Under the pieces are notes generated by a model, which had not been told where the DNA came from, made no database searches, and worked only from the letters and a program-made list of their open reading frames with translations. Below are positions 30,431 to 41,745 of a DNA stretch of 64,000 nucleotides, piece after piece (within the stretch, counting starts at the first letter, position 1; each line of letters opens with the position of its first letter). Position numbers and translations under genes: made by a program. The DNA is taken from assembly GCA_030267965.1 (NCBI GenBank), contig BRYA01000062.1, forward strand, positions 7,234-71,233, written 5' to 3'. The DNA is from Triparma columacea (Eukaryota > Sar > Bolidophyceae > Parmales > Triparmaceae).

Positions 30431-30947
30431 GAGACTGGTTTGATCAGTGTTCGAATCACAGTGTGGTGGCTTGGGTTTTAATTTAAGGAAGGGGGGTAAT
30501 TTAATTTCAGGGGGGGGTAAAAAGTGCGTGCGTGATGAATCATTAATCGTGAAGCAAGAGCAGGACCGTATGGGAGTGGTCTGGGGCTTTTGGTAAGTAA
30601 AAATTTCTGCGAACTAACATGAGGAGAACGAGGAGAAAAGCGGGAAAAAGTTCTCACGTTGTAATCAAACTTCTCGTCTGTAATTTGTTCGTTCAGGTGG
30701 TGATTACGTTGTCCTTGTTGTGGGTGTGCCATTATGGCCGCCGTCGTCGTCGTTGCTTTCGCCGCCGTCATCGTTGACACCCAACTAAGACTCCTTCGAC
30801 TTTGACTTCAAGCCTTCCAAAGACACAGCCTTCGGAGATCGGAGAAGGAACCTCAAACATTCAACCATCAATTTTCCGGGGTTACACAATAGTCACAACA
30901 ATACCAAATCAAATCATTTCATCCTACAAATGTTTCTGCCCTATTAG

Positions 30948-33208
30948 TCACTCCCCATGCTCATCTTCTTTCGGCACAACACTGCTGACTTTAGCCTTCC
31001 CACCTCCTACCTCTATAATATCTCCACCATTAGCGCCTCCAACACTTGCTCTCCTAAGACTTGCTCTCAAAGCACCTGCTAGACCACCCTCAGCTTCAAC
31101 ATCAACACTTGCTCTCCTTACACTCTCTCTCTTTCTAGCATCTCCATCTGACGGAATGAAGTCTACAGGTACTGTTGCTTTTATCACATCAGTAAACCAC
31201 TCTGGCTTCTCCTCTTCCCATTTAGCCCACTTTAAGCCAACCCATTTCTTAATTTCTTCTTCAATTGAGACCCAATGATGCCTTGAGCTGCCAAAGACTG
31301 AAATCTTAATATCATCACTTTCTCCTTCAAGAAAATATGCCATAGTCATATCCTTTGACCTCTGTGTACTCCAGAAGGTATGCAAGTACTTCCTCTCAAT
31401 GTTAAAAAAGAAAACACCGAGGCATAAAGCAGTTATTGGTATGATATACTTCACAATTGCCCATGCAATATCAATTGCCTGCTTATCAACATACGGTGAA
31501 GCTATATATATGGACGTTGGTAGGCTTCCTAATGTCAACACAAGACCAAACAACCAATATACTCCACCAACTTCATTAGGATGTCTAAACTGCACCATTG
31601 AAGTAAAGTCTACAATGATCTTTCCCACCACTCTACTAAATATACTACTAACAACCTCTATATTACCCCCCAATGGCAACCAATACCAAAAGTCTCCCCT
31701 CAATATCTTAACCAACAAGTACAGACCAAGGTCAGCTCCAATGTAGAGAAAGGCCCAACTACCTCCCATCAACCCAAGAAGAACTATTGTTGTACACCTT
31801 ATTAGAAGCATTCCCGCTGAAAACAGCAACATGGATACAAACGCTATTGTTCTTTTGCCTGCATTCGCTAGTATGTACCCATAGAAGTCTGGTGACTGTT
31901 CTCTCCTTGCAGGGTCTGTGTCCCAGTCATAACTAATTGTTGCAGAGGCAAAGCCTGTTGTAATTGCTGACACTGCAACAGAAAGCCATGCTGAAGTTCC
32001 AACATCTTTGTCACTTGATGCTATAGCCATAAGTTGGATAATCACTCCAGGGATTGCCTCGGCGAACATCTCAGTCACTTTCATAAGTGTCAGCTCAAAC
32101 ATTGGGTCAATTGCAGTTCCAACCTCTTGTTTTGAAAAAGTTGCAACCCTGTAAGCATCAACTGCAGGCTTGTACCCAAGCAAGATTGGAATCCACTCCC
32201 TTAACACCCTCGTCATCCCCAATTTTCTGTTCTGTAACAAAACAAAAAGCATCTGAAGCCCAATTGACATTACCAAACTTGCCAAAGATGCCTTGAAGTA
32301 CCCATACTTCTTACCTCTCCTAAACATGTACGTCACATACACATCAGTCACCAAATCAGTCATGCTCAGCACTGCACCTGTCATAACCCGTGCTTTCAAG
32401 CCAAAGTTTGTCTTGAGGAATAACTCCTTAACAACAGCCTCGAGCATTGGTCTTAGCCAGCCATTCTCTCTCATGACTTCTTGTACCTCAGAGTGCTCCC
32501 CTGCCCAGACTCTTATTGCTTCCTCGGCAGAGGTTGTAACTGACATGGTCTTTGTCAGCTCACTCCCGATCTTCCACCCCTTGGCTTCCTCCTCACTCTC
32601 ATTCAAGCCCTCCTCCTTTGCAGCATCCCTTTTCAGCTTGTTCCTCACCACGGCGCACAGCATGGTTCCGACAAAATCGTTCTGCTCTATTAGCTCCCCC
32701 AGTGCTTGGTTGCTTGTGATGAAATCCTTTACGACCTTGACCTTACTCTCCCCGTTGTGGCCACGTTTCCTATTCTTCACTGTTTGCATCAACTGCTCGC
32801 CTATTCTCGTTCCAACCTCTTNNNNNNNNNNNNNNCCTCCGTCCTCTCGACGTGCTCCTTGGTCGACTCACGGACTTTGCCTTCCCTGTCCTTCATTTTG
32901 CCTCTGGTGGAATTGTCGATGAGGCCTTCAACTCTGTCCTCCAGAAGCTTGGCATGTTTGCCTTGTTCGGGACCTTGCGCTGCGTAATCGGCATCAATAT
33001 GGCTGGGCGCACCGAAGGGGACGCGATGAGGGCTGGAGGGGAGCTGCGGACCATCGTCAGTCGTTGCAACACCAACTACTCCTCCGCCAATGTCTGCTCC
33101 AATATCACTCTCCATGATGGCCTTTTTTTCGCGCACAGCAGTACCGCCTTCAGTGGCCTCAACCATGTCGTCTACATCTCCTAGGGTTGTAACAACATCA
33201 ATGTTCAT
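30948..33208 (-). CDS. Polytopic membrane protein, XKR-like fold (interrupted by assembly gap)
   Basis: The model starts at ATG 33208 (MNIDVVTTLGDVDDMVEATE), with a hydrophilic segment (HAKLLEDRVEGLIDNSTRGK). It then meets a run of N at 32822-32835 and continues in another frame (TRIGEQLMQTVKNRKRG). The frames do not join across the gap, so its true length is not 14 bases. The main 600-residue part has about nine or ten TM helices and a basic cytosolic C-terminus. Blocks SMTDLVTDVYVTYMF, ASLVMSIGLQMLFVLL and MFAEAIPGVIIQLMAIAS resemble the SLxDIxTDxxVA and ExxPQLxLQ signatures of XK-related lipid scramblases. That assignment is tentative. Third-position base use is less GC-rich than in neighbouring genes. 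Confidence 0.65.
32822..32835. other. Assembly gap (run of N)
   Basis: Fourteen unknown bases inside the XKR-like gene. Reading frames on both sides do not match at this length. Confidence 0.99.
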
Positions 33209-33582
33209 ACAGTTTTAACATAAATGATTTCGGACAGCCTTGCCCAAGTCGAACCAAGCACCCCCTTCCCCGCTTCGACCATCAATTTGGAGACAATTTT
33301 CCTTGAACAGGTAAGAGTTTAGGTGTTCAAAAATATGTCCTCCTCTACTCCCCATCTTGACGACTACAGCCCTTTCGTTATTGTTAAATCGTCCATTTGT
33401 TTTTGGTTGGTGAAAAATCCTCAACACTCTCAATTCACCATCGACAAGGATGGAAGCAAAAGGTTCCCAAAAAAGGTTATCAGGGCAACACGTTGATGTT
33501 TTGTGCTATTCACCTTACACCTACTCAACTCTCCCCCCTTAGATAACTTAGATCGCCGCATAATCAATAATTACTGCAAAGA

Positions 33583-35684
33583 ATGATTTCCAGTGTTTCT
33601 TTCATTCCCAAGGGAGCAGCAGACCCTCGTCCCAAGCGTTACATGTTGAGCTCGGGCGAGGCCAACATGCTTTCTAAATTAGCCGGTGATGGAGAGGGCG
33701 TTTCCGCCCCTGAGGAGGGAGATGGAGAGAAGGAGGGGAAGAAGAGTAGCAGTGTTGAATTGGAGGAGGTGGATATTTCCACCCTTCCAGCTGACCTTCG
33801 TATGGACGAGTACGACGACGACGAGGCAAACGTTGGGGAACTTCTTGTTGGAACCGGTGGAGAGATGGTCGGTACTCACTTGGGACCTGACGGCATCCCT
33901 CAGGAGCAGATTGATGAGGAGGACGAGGATCAGGAGGAGGGCGATGATAACGATAGCAACGGTGACGATGATGACGACGACGATGAGGTATCCCTCTCCG
34001 ACGACGAGTACGATCCCATGCACTCCGACGACCGCGAGTACGTTCCCACCGACACTGCCGCCCTTGCTGCTATGAATATCGGGTTCAAGTCCGGAGGCGG
34101 GCAGCTCTACTTCGACGACGAAAAGAACCTAGTCGGCGGGGAGGGGGGCGAGCAACAAGAGGAGTACGACAGCGATGAGGAGGACACGAATTTGAGGCCT
34201 ACTGACGTCCTTGCGTTGTGTGCGACCACTGACACGAATGACGATTTCTCGACTTTGGAGGTTTACGTGTACGAGGTGAGGTAGCGGAGGAGCGCAGCGA
34301 CGACGGTGAAAAATCTCAATGCATGTTTTCTGCGGCAAGCGTAGTAGTTTAGATCTAACCACCTCCTGCCTCCTTTCGTCGTGTCGCTCCTTCACGCTTC
34401 ACAGCCCCCCACTGGGAACCTGTACGTGCACCATGATATCACACTTCCGTCTTTCCCGCTCTGCATGGCTTGGGGAGATGTGGGGAGCGACGGGAAGGCG
34501 GGTTCGTTCGCCGCCGTCGGGACGTTCGAGAAGGGCATTGAGGTCTGGAACCTCGACGTCCTGGACCCCCTCGAACCCTCCTTCACCCTGGGTGGAGTGG
34601 ACAACACGGAGGTCGAGAACAGGGCGGCGCAGGCCATGATCAACGACTACAACGAGCAGAGGAACCTGAGCAAGAAGGAGAAGAACAAGAAGAGGGCAGA
34701 CAAGAAAAAGCAGGAGCCCAAGGCCGCCTGGTCGGGGGGGGAGGAGAAGCTCTTCCCCGGTAGCCACACGGACGCCGTCATGGGGCTGAGCTGGAACAAG
34801 GTCCACCGCCAGGTCATTGCGAGCGGGAGCGCCGACTGCACCGTGAAGCTTTGGGACGTCACCAACCCCCAGGAGCCCGCCAGCACCTTCACCCACCACA
34901 CGGGAAAGGTCAACAGCGTGGCGTTCCACAAGGACGAGGGGACCATCCTAGCGACCGGGGGTTTCGACAAGCAGGTCTGCGTTGTTGATGGGAGGATCGG
35001 GGACGGGAGTGCGGTTAGGAAAGGGAAGGTGAGTTTCCGGGGAGGAGCGGCGAGAGCAATGAGTGGAGCGAGGAGCGTCTCGAATAGTTCTCACGCGATC
35101 CTCATCGTCCGCAGATCGGGAGCGATGTGGAGGACATTTGTTGGGACCCTTACAGGCCCGAGTGCCTCGTCGCCGCCGGCGAGGATGGCAAGGTCTGCTG
35201 CTGGGACGTTCGCAACATGTCCAAGAAGCTTTGGGAATTCGATGGGGGGGAGTACGGGGTTAGCAGCGTGGCCTTCAACCCGATGGTCAGCGGAATGCTC
35301 GCGACCGCGAGCGTCGACAAGAGCGTGGGGATCTGGGACGTCGGGTCGGGGGACCCGAGGTGCGTGATCAAGAAGGAAATGGCGGGGGTGGGAAAACTCT
35401 ACAGCGTCAACTTCTACGAGAGCCAGGAGCTCCTCCTAGGGTGCGGGGGAACAGGGGGGCAGCTGGGACTCTGGGAGATGGAGGCAGAGAGCTGCATCGT
35501 CAAGACTTGGGAGGGGAGGATGAAGGGGGTTGGGGTTGGGGAGGGGGGGGCGGGCGGGGACATTGACTTTGAGAAGGTCATGGCGGAGGACAATGAGGCG
35601 GCAAAGAATGCTAGGGATGCAGCCAAGGGGGGAGGGAAGAAGAAGAAGGGGAAAGGGAAGAAGAAGGTCAACAAGAAGCGTTAA
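33583..35684 (+). CDS. PWP1, WD40 ribosome-biogenesis protein
   Basis: Periodic tryptophan protein 1 homologue, a WD40 propeller acting in nucleolar pre-rRNA processing and transcription. Three exons (33583-34275, 34405-35028, 35115-35684) give 628 residues, all in phase 0. The N-terminal third is acidic (DEEDEDQEEGDDNDSNGDDD), followed by the family hallmarks RPTDVLALCATTDTND, FSTLEVYVYE and LYVHHDITLPSFPLCMAWGD. The WD repeats are seen as VGTFEKGIEVWNLDVLD, VIASGSADCTVKLWDVTNPQ, GKVNSVAFHKDEGTILATGG, CLVAAGEDGKVCCWDVRNM and MLATASVDKSVGIWDVGSG. The C-terminus is Lys/Gly-rich (KGGGKKKKGKGKKK), a probable nucleolar signal. The length is somewhat longer than yeast or human PWP1 because of the acidic insert. 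Confidence 0.93.
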
Positions 35685-35844
35685 TTGTGTTGATAGCTGG
35701 CGCATGTCTTGGGGTGATAATAGTGCAGGTGCAGTTGGTGATGAAAAGAGACTGTGTTAACTTTTGTAACCACATAGCAGTACATCCCTCCCCCCCCCTC
35801 TCCCTCCACCTTTGACCCCTCCACCCTACGCCATCCCAACTCAT

Positions 35845-36897
35845 TTAGAACATCCCCTCGTTTCCGAACCTCCATGGGGGCCAGTATATATAGACTGCCC
35901 TCCCTATAACGTTCTCTCTAGGCAGAAAACCCCATATGTGTCCGTCCAGGCTGCGCGGGAAGAGGGAAGTGACGCCCGAAGGAAGTTAGTAAATGTAGTG
36001 TTGGGGTTTACAGGGTTTGCATCCCAGTGTGCATTACTAGGCCCCGTCACATTCTCACCTGTGGTTCCTATTGTCCCCCAGCACGAGCAGCTGGCCCGGG
36101 GGCACCTTGACGGGTCCGAACTCGTAGTTCGCCTTCTCCGCCGTGAAGGGCTCCTCCTGCTCCACCCCGTTGATGTATAGGCTCCCCCCCTTGACCCTGA
36201 CGTCGTCACCCTCCACCGCGACGACGCGCTTTATCAGGGCCTCCTTGGCCTTCTTTGCCCCGGCGTTTCCGGAGACCTGGAAGGTGACGATATCGCGGAA
36301 GGTTGCGGGGGGATTGAAGACCACGACCTCCCCCCGCCTCTGGGGACGAAGCTTCTTAGTCACCTTCTCGACAGCCAGCTGGTCGCCGACCTGGAAGCTA
36401 GGGTACATGCTCAGGCTGGGGATGTACCTCGGCTCCACGATGAAGAACCTGAGCGCCAGGGCGAACGCTAGGCTCGCAGTGTAGGTCTTGACATCATCCT
36501 TGGCCTCGGGGGTGGACCACCACTTCTTTATGCCCTCGATGGAGACGGAATCCTGGGAATCCGAATCTCCGGAGTCGTCACCCCCACCACCTCCCCCGTC
36601 GCCGTTGTTTTTGTCGTTCACATTGTCTTTACCACCTCCTCCATCATTGGAAGCTCCATCTCCAAGTGCATAGAGTTGGGAAGTGCGCACTTTTGAAGGC
36701 GCCTTGGAGGGGTGTGTTTGTATTCGGATCCGAGACGGATTTGACGGGTGAAAAGCTCCAAGGGGATTTGGAGGACAATGGGAGAGACAATTGTGATGAG
36801 GTCGGGACGGGGCGAGGGGAGATGGTATATTGGACCCAAATTGCCATCCTGAGACGTATGAACTGGCTGCGAGACCAAGGAGTACGAGTGATCTCAT
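35845..36897 (-). CDS. Signal peptidase I, plastid/thylakoid type
   Basis: A bacterial-type leader peptidase, most likely the plastid or thylakoid processing peptidase. Two exons (36059-36897, 35845-35950) join in phase to give 314 residues. The catalytic dyad is visible: Ser163 in IPSLSMYPSF and Lys223 in EALIKRVVAVEGDDV. Later family boxes are GDNRNHSLDGHIWGFLP (split by the intron) and RENVIGRAVYIYWP. The second exon is only 106 bp. The N-terminus from ATG 36897 is a signal peptide followed by a Pro/Ser/His-rich transit-like region (MRSLVLLGLAASSYVSGW), matching a complex-plastid leader. An upstream in-frame ATG at 37014 would bury this leader and is less likely. The residue after LDG is His rather than the usual Ser-x of SxDSxxWG. 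Confidence 0.92.
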
Positions 36898-37049
36898 GTC
36901 CAGCCTTCTGTGCGCAAAAAGACAAAGTTTAGTTTTGTTGAATCTCCAAGATCGATTGAGGAAGGAAGCTGAAGACGGACAAAAAAAAGTAAATAAATCC
37001 GATATAGATTGCATTTACGCTAACTCGATCGTGTCCTTGGGGAGCCTCG

Positions 37050-37060
37050 TATATATATAA
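37050..37060. promoter_or_regulatory. TATA-like element between SPase I and FCP genes
   Basis: TATATATATAA within the divergent spacer. It is self-complementary for most of its length, lies about 155 bp from the SPase start (minus) and 260 bp from the FCP start (plus), and could serve either. Functional assignment is inference. Confidence 0.35.
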
Positions 37061-37320
37061 TGCCATTTGTGTGTTTTTAGAGTGTAACATAGTATGTATC
37101 ATCAAATGATGACCGTTTTGTTTCGCCTGGCGACCACTGCAACTCCATAAAGCCTCTCAACTTGCAATCTATCGATTATACCTCATGCTAATGGCTAAAC
37201 AGTATAATCTTTTCGCCCTGTTGTCGTCTTTACACCCATTCACCTATCTCACTAACCCCTCTTCAACCCCCCTCTCCAACATCCACCTGCCACACTCCGA
37301 CCACAACCCCAGATACCATA

Positions 37321-38367
37321 ATGAAGATCGCTATCCTCGCCACCCTCCTCGCTGCCGCATCTGCGTTCCAGGCCCCCCTTGCCTCCAAGTCTTCCACCGC
37401 CCTCCACGAGTCCAAGGCTGACCTCGAGGTCCTTGCTGGCAAGCTCAACCCCCTCGTGAAGTTCTACGATCCCCTCAACCTCGCAGAGGCCGAGTTCTGG
37501 GGCGCCTCCAATGAGGCAACGATCGGCTTTCTCAGGCACGCCGAGATTAAGCACGGGAGGGTCGCTATGTTCGCGTTTGTTGGCTACATTGCCCACGCTA
37601 ATGGGTTGAAGTGGCCCTGGGCTATGCAGATGGATGGAAGCCCGGTGAGTAAGGGGTAGGGGGTTTGGGGTATGATGATTCATAAAAGCAAATCAAGGGT
37701 GGGGGATTCGGGGTGTGATGATTCATAAAAGCAAACCAAAGGCTTCCTTTCTCACCCATTCCTCCCATTTACACCCATTCCATCCTCCACAACTAACCCC
37801 CCAACCCCACACCCAGTTCCCCACCGAGACCAACCCCCCCCAGCTTTGGGACTCCATCTCCGACTCCGCCAAGTGGCAGATTTTCCTCGTGATTGGTTTC
37901 CTCGAATTCTGGTCCGAGCTCTCCACCCCCCAGAACAAGCACTACATGGCTGGGGGCCGCCCCGGAGATTTCCCCGACTTCACTTACGGTGAGGACGGAA
38001 TCCCCCACCCCGTTCCCTTCAACTTCTACGATCCCTTCAAGTTCAGCAAGAACATGTCCCCCGAGAAGTCCGAGAAGGTGAGAATTGATACTGCGACGAC
38101 AATTTCATGGCGTCGAAAGCCTCCGCACCAGTAACGAATTCTAACGTGTCCAACACTTCTCCTCTCCGCTCGTCTTCTCTCTCCCCTTAGGGCCTTCTCA
38201 AGGAGATCAACAACGGTCGCCTTGCCATGATCGGCATCCTTGGCTTCCTCTCCGAGCAGACCACCCCAGGATCCGTCCCTCTCCTCAAGGGCGTCGTCGC
38301 GCCGTACGCCGGGGAGGTCATGGCACCCTTCAACACCAACGTCATCGGAATGCCCTTCGGACTCTAG
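37321..38367 (+). CDS. Fucoxanthin-chlorophyll a/c-binding protein (LHC family)
   Basis: A light-harvesting antenna protein of the plastid. Three exons (37321-37644, 37817-38077, 38191-38367) give 253 residues, all in phase 0. The bipartite leader is clear: hydrophobic [19 protein letters not shown], with the ASAFQAP cleavage motif at residues 13-19 that directs import across the extra plastid membranes. The two chlorophyll-binding, salt-bridged helices are seen as [19 protein letters not shown] (helix 1) and [19 protein letters not shown] (helix 3). The middle helix is [15 protein letters not shown]. The loop [10 protein letters not shown] is typical of FCPs. Subfamily (Lhcf, Lhcr or Lhcx) was not resolved by eye. 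It is the best evidence that the host is a photosynthetic ochrophyte. Confidence 0.95.
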
Positions 38368-38521
38368 GTGAAGGGAGGGAATCAGAAGGGCGGAGGGTAG
38401 TGGGAAAGGAGAAAAATGGTTTAGGAGAATAAACAATCAAACTGTTTCAATCGAAAAATACGCCTTGACCTGCTCTTACACCTGACCTCATCCAAAAAGC
38501 CACCTCAAAACCCCAGTTCGT

Positions 38522-39787
38522 TCAGTCTATTTCAAAGGGCTGGGCTTGGGAGCCCTCGGAGAAGTTTTCTTCACAAAAGTCGGTCCGGTTGAGGCTTATA
38601 TTCGCGTTGTTGATGAGGTCATCCACATAGGCCTTTTTCTGTGCCGGGGTCGCTTTGGACTTTGTTCCGCTCAAATCTAATTTCGTGATCGTCGACTGTA
38701 CCACGAAGTTAATATATTTCCCCATGGTGTCCTCATTTAGGTCATCATAAAAGCCAACACGATAATCATCCTCGAGCTCAACGCAGTTGCATGCATAGCA
38801 CTCTTTGCCTCTCAAATATGGTGCTTCCACCAGCTTCTCCATAAACTCCCGATCGAGCTTTAGACCCTTCTCAAGCGTCATATTCGGGTCCACGATCGGC
38901 ACCCTCTTCACCGTGGCGATGATGTACATCCTTTGTCTTCGCGCTTCGCGGCCTCTCTCTTCGCACAACTGTTTTAGAATCGTCGGCTTGTATGGGCACG
39001 AAGTGAAGGTGTGCCTAATTAAAACGCGAGCTCCAGGTTTCATCAAAAGCTGCGTCGCGAACTGCGATGGGGCAGTCTTCCCACTGTTTTTGGTCGTCGT
39101 AGCGAGGAGCTCCTTTTGGAGCGTCTCGTGATCAATTGTGCCGTTGCGGATTTGTAAACGCAGTTTATCGCTGGGGTACTGAACCACATGGTCATTCATG
39201 CCGATGCTGAAACAACCAATCTCAAGCATCTTTCCCACCACTGGGCTCCACTTCAGAACCGTGTTAATGAATGGGTTTAAGTGATAAAAATCGGCAGGGA
39301 CTTCAAGCGCAGGTTCGACACGAGGTCTCTTCGCCTGCGACCTATCCATCTCCGGTGTCACTTCTCTCTTTGGTGCTTGTGCTTCTCTCTTTGGTGCTTG
39401 TGCTTCTCTCTTTGGTGCTTGTGCCGCAACAGCCACATGACAGCTGCTGCGGTCGGCGCTGGTGCTTGTGCTGGTGCTTGTGCTGTCGATGGTTTCTGTT
39501 GGGGCGAGGGTGGAGGTGAGGGTGGCGAGGGCCTTCTCGATGCGGAAGAGGGAGTCCTGGACGGAGGTCAGGGAGGATTTCATCGCGGCCTGCTCAGCGT
39601 GAATCGTGGCCTGCTCAGCGCGAATCGTGGCCTGCTCGGTGTGGATTGTTTCAAGGTTTGATTTCATTGCGGCCTGCTCCAGCTTTGGCGCCAAAACTAC
39701 TTGTCCGTCCTCGTTGATCTCCTTGATCGTGAAGAAAGAGGACATCTGGACAAGGACTGTGTCGCCAACATTAGCGGAAGAGGTCAT
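38522..39787 (-). CDS. Unknown protein with N-terminal coiled coil and Cys/His-containing C-terminal domain
   Basis: A single-exon protein of 421 residues with no recognised family. Residues about 35-95 form a coiled coil with near-repeats (TEQATIRAEQATIHAEQAAM). A Ser/Thr linker leads to three exact AQAPKRE repeats (21-bp DNA units) and a possible nuclear signal (RSQAKRPRVEP). The C-terminal 270 residues look globular, with conserved-looking patches (FSIGMNDHVVQYPSDKLRLQ, KPGARVLIRHTFTSCPYKPT, RRQRMYIIATVKRVPIVDPN, GKECYACNCVEL). Neither transmembrane nor signal segments are seen. Its start is 69 bp from the divergent PTPA start. Confidence 0.7.
   Translation of the reverse strand: MTSSANVGDTVLVQMSSFFTIKEINEDGQVVLAPKLEQAAMKSNLETIHTEQATIRAEQATIHAEQAAMKSSLTSVQDSLFRIEKALATLTSTLAPTETIDSTSTSTSTSADRSSCHVAVAAQAPKREAQAPKREAQAPKREVTPEMDRSQAKRPRVEPALEVPADFYHLNPFINTVLKWSPVVGKMLEIGCFSIGMNDHVVQYPSDKLRLQIRNGTIDHETLQKELLATTTKNSGKTAPSQFATQLLMKPGARVLIRHTFTSCPYKPTILKQLCEERGREARRQRMYIIATVKRVPIVDPNMTLEKGLKLDREFMEKLVEAPYLRGKECYACNCVELEDDYRVGFYDDLNEDTMGKYINFVVQSTITKLDLSGTKSKATPAQKKAYVDDLINNANISLNRTDFCEENFSEGSQAQPFEID
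39366..39428 (-). repeat. Three 21-bp in-frame tandem repeats (AQAPKRE)
   Basis: CTTCTCTCTTTGGTGCTTGTG occurs three times in direct succession and encodes AQAPKRE three times in the coiled-coil protein. The copies are identical or nearly so, implying recent expansion. Confidence 0.85.
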
Positions 39788-39856
39788 ACTCGTGTTACAA
39801 TCGGGTCGTCAAAGATCTCCAAAAAATTACAGAAGAAAGCAAAATAGTCCTCCACC

Positions 39857-41273
39857 ATGTCTGCCCCCCCCCCCTCTCCCCCTTCGTCCCTCTCGCCCGT
39901 GCGTAAAATCCTGTCCCCCGATGACATGGAGAGGTGCGTTATCACCCCCCCCTACTCCCTCCCCTTGCCCTGAACCCAAAAATACCACGCCACCCTCGTT
40001 CCTTCTCAACCCTCTCTCCCCTCCCCCTTCCATATTCCCCCATAGTTTCAAGTCCTCTACAGCTTACGCCTCCCTCCTCCGTCTAATCCAGATAACCGGT
40101 GAATCAATCCGTACCTTCCCCCCCTACACTTCCACCCTCCCTCCCCCCACCTTATCCGTCCAAGCCCTCTGCCACGGTATGGAGTACATGGCTTCGAACT
40201 GGACGAGGTGTATCCCACCTGCAGGTCAAGACAAGATGAGGTTCGGTAACACAGCGTTTAGGACGTGGAATGAGGAGCTTGTGAAGAGGTCAGGGTCTTT
40301 CTTGGAGCTCGTTCTTTCTGCTGGTGAGGAGGGGGGGGTTGGGGGGATGGCAGAGGCCGATGTTATGAGTGAGGTCGAGAGGATCCTCGATTTGTCCCCT
40401 GGGGAGGAGGGTAAAGTCAGTTCCCCCCGCCCTACTTTTGTCCCTGGTTCAACGTCCATGTCTTCGTACGTTCCTGAGCTCGCCGCGTACTTCACCTCGT
40501 CCTTCGGTCACCCCGTCCGTCTCGACTACGGTACCGGGCACGAGAGTTCCTTCATGGTCCTACTCCTCTCCCTCCTCTCCGTCGGTGTATGCGGTTCGAA
40601 GTTATCCGTAAGTAAAATAGACAACACCCACAAGCCTCTCCTAGCCTCCTACGTCTACAATTCCTTCCAGGCCTACCTCAAGGTGACCCGCTCCATCCAG
40701 ACAACCTACAACCTCGAGCCCGCAGGATCACACGGCGTTTGGGGGTTAGACGATTACCACTGTCTCCCCTTTTACTTTGGCTCCTGCGAGCTCGAGGGTC
40801 TACAAAAGTCCGGTGAAGGTGACCCCGAAGTTTCCCTACCAAGCTGCGTCCAGTCATCCTCCGTCCTCCTCTCCCACGGCGGACCCTTGATGTACGTCGG
40901 TTGCATAAAGTTTGTACGTGAACTCAAGGCTCGCGCTAGCTTCGGGGAGGGTAGCCCTATGCTCTACGATATATCAGAGCTCCCTAGCTGGGCCAAGGCT
41001 AGCAGGGGTCTGGAAAGGCTTTATGAGGGGGAGGTTCTGGGCAGGTACCCGGTTGTTCAGCACTTTGTTTTTGGAGGGATATGGAAAGGGGAATGGGAGA
41101 GTAAAGGGAGAATTAAAACTGCACCGAAGAATACATTCGTTGGGGTGGGGGGGGTAGAACCACCGGGGATGGGGGGGGGGGAGGGGACGAGAGCACCATG
41201 GGCAACGGGGGGGGGGGGAGGGGGGGGAGGAGGACCACCTTTTGAGGGAACCAGGGCTCCTTGGGCGAAGTAA
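39857..41273 (+). CDS. PTPA, phosphotyrosyl phosphatase activator (PP2A activator)
   Basis: A peptidyl-prolyl isomerase-like activator that helps load metal into PP2A catalytic subunits. Two exons (39857-39933, 40046-41273) give 434 residues, joined in phase 2. The donor is GTGCGT. Family blocks are FGNTAFRTWNEEL, PELAAYFTSSFGH, RLDYGTGHESSF, TYNLEPAGSHGVWGLDDYH, GGPLMYVGCIKFVRELKA and YPVVQHFVFGGIW. The C-terminal 60 residues are an unusual Gly/Pro-rich extension with two copies of EGTRAPWA, encoded over long G runs. The length of this tail may be affected by homopolymer sequencing errors. It begins 69 bp from the divergent gene at 39787. Confidence 0.93.
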
Positions 41274-41334
41274 ATAAGAGGGAGAGACGTGTTTTCCGTT
41301 GAAATAAAATGCGCTTGCTTCCCCATTTGACTCA

Positions 41335-41745
41335 CTACGTTCCATTCCCCCCTCCCCCCCCATCTCCCCCCTCTCCATTCCCCCCCTCCTCTCCCCCCTC
41401 AACCATAACTTCAAGTCGTCTTCTTTCCTCTCTTTCCATCTCCAACTTCCTCAACAAACCGTTAACCATATCCTCCTCCTCCTCCTCCATCCTCCTACTT
41501 ATCTCACCCTGAGTTGTTCGTGCTTGGCGGAGTTTAGCTGTTAATAGGAATAGAATTCGCTCCGTTTCCGCCTCTGATTCGTTGGTTAATTTGGAGAGGT
41601 GGGAACGGAGGGTTGTGCATTCGAGGGTTTTCTTTGCAAGGAGAGACTTTGTGGCGCGTAACTCGGATTGGAGGGAAGAGATTGTAGAGGAGGAAGTAGG
41701 GGAGGGGTCGGGGGAGGGAGTTTCTTTTGTGCTAGAAGAAGACAT
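41335..41745 (-). CDS. Small coiled-coil protein
   Basis: A 136-residue single-exon protein. A Ser/Pro-rich start (MSSSSTKETPSPDPSPTSSS) precedes a continuous coiled coil, including SSLQSELRATKSLLAKKTLE, CTTLRSHLSKLTNESEAETE and MVNGLLRKLEMEREERRRLE, and then a Gly-rich end. No family is recognised. It converges on PTPA with 61 bp between the stops. The Gly-rich C-terminus lies over C/G homopolymers, so the exact end is uncertain. Confidence 0.6.
   Translation of the reverse strand: MSSSSTKETPSPDPSPTSSSTISSLQSELRATKSLLAKKTLECTTLRSHLSKLTNESEAETERILFLLTAKLRQARTTQGEISRRMEEEEEDMVNGLLRKLEMEREERRRLEVMVEGGEEGGNGEGGDGGGGGNGT

Noticed and set aside
36898..37014. Upstream ATG (37014) for signal peptidase I
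   Set aside because: It would bury the hydrophobic plastid leader beginning at 36897 about 40 residues inside the protein.
39606..40045. Plus-strand open frame extending PTPA upstream through 39606
   Set aside because: It would run antisense through the neighbouring gene and through an intron. The short exon at 39857-39933 joins in phase and gives a normal start.
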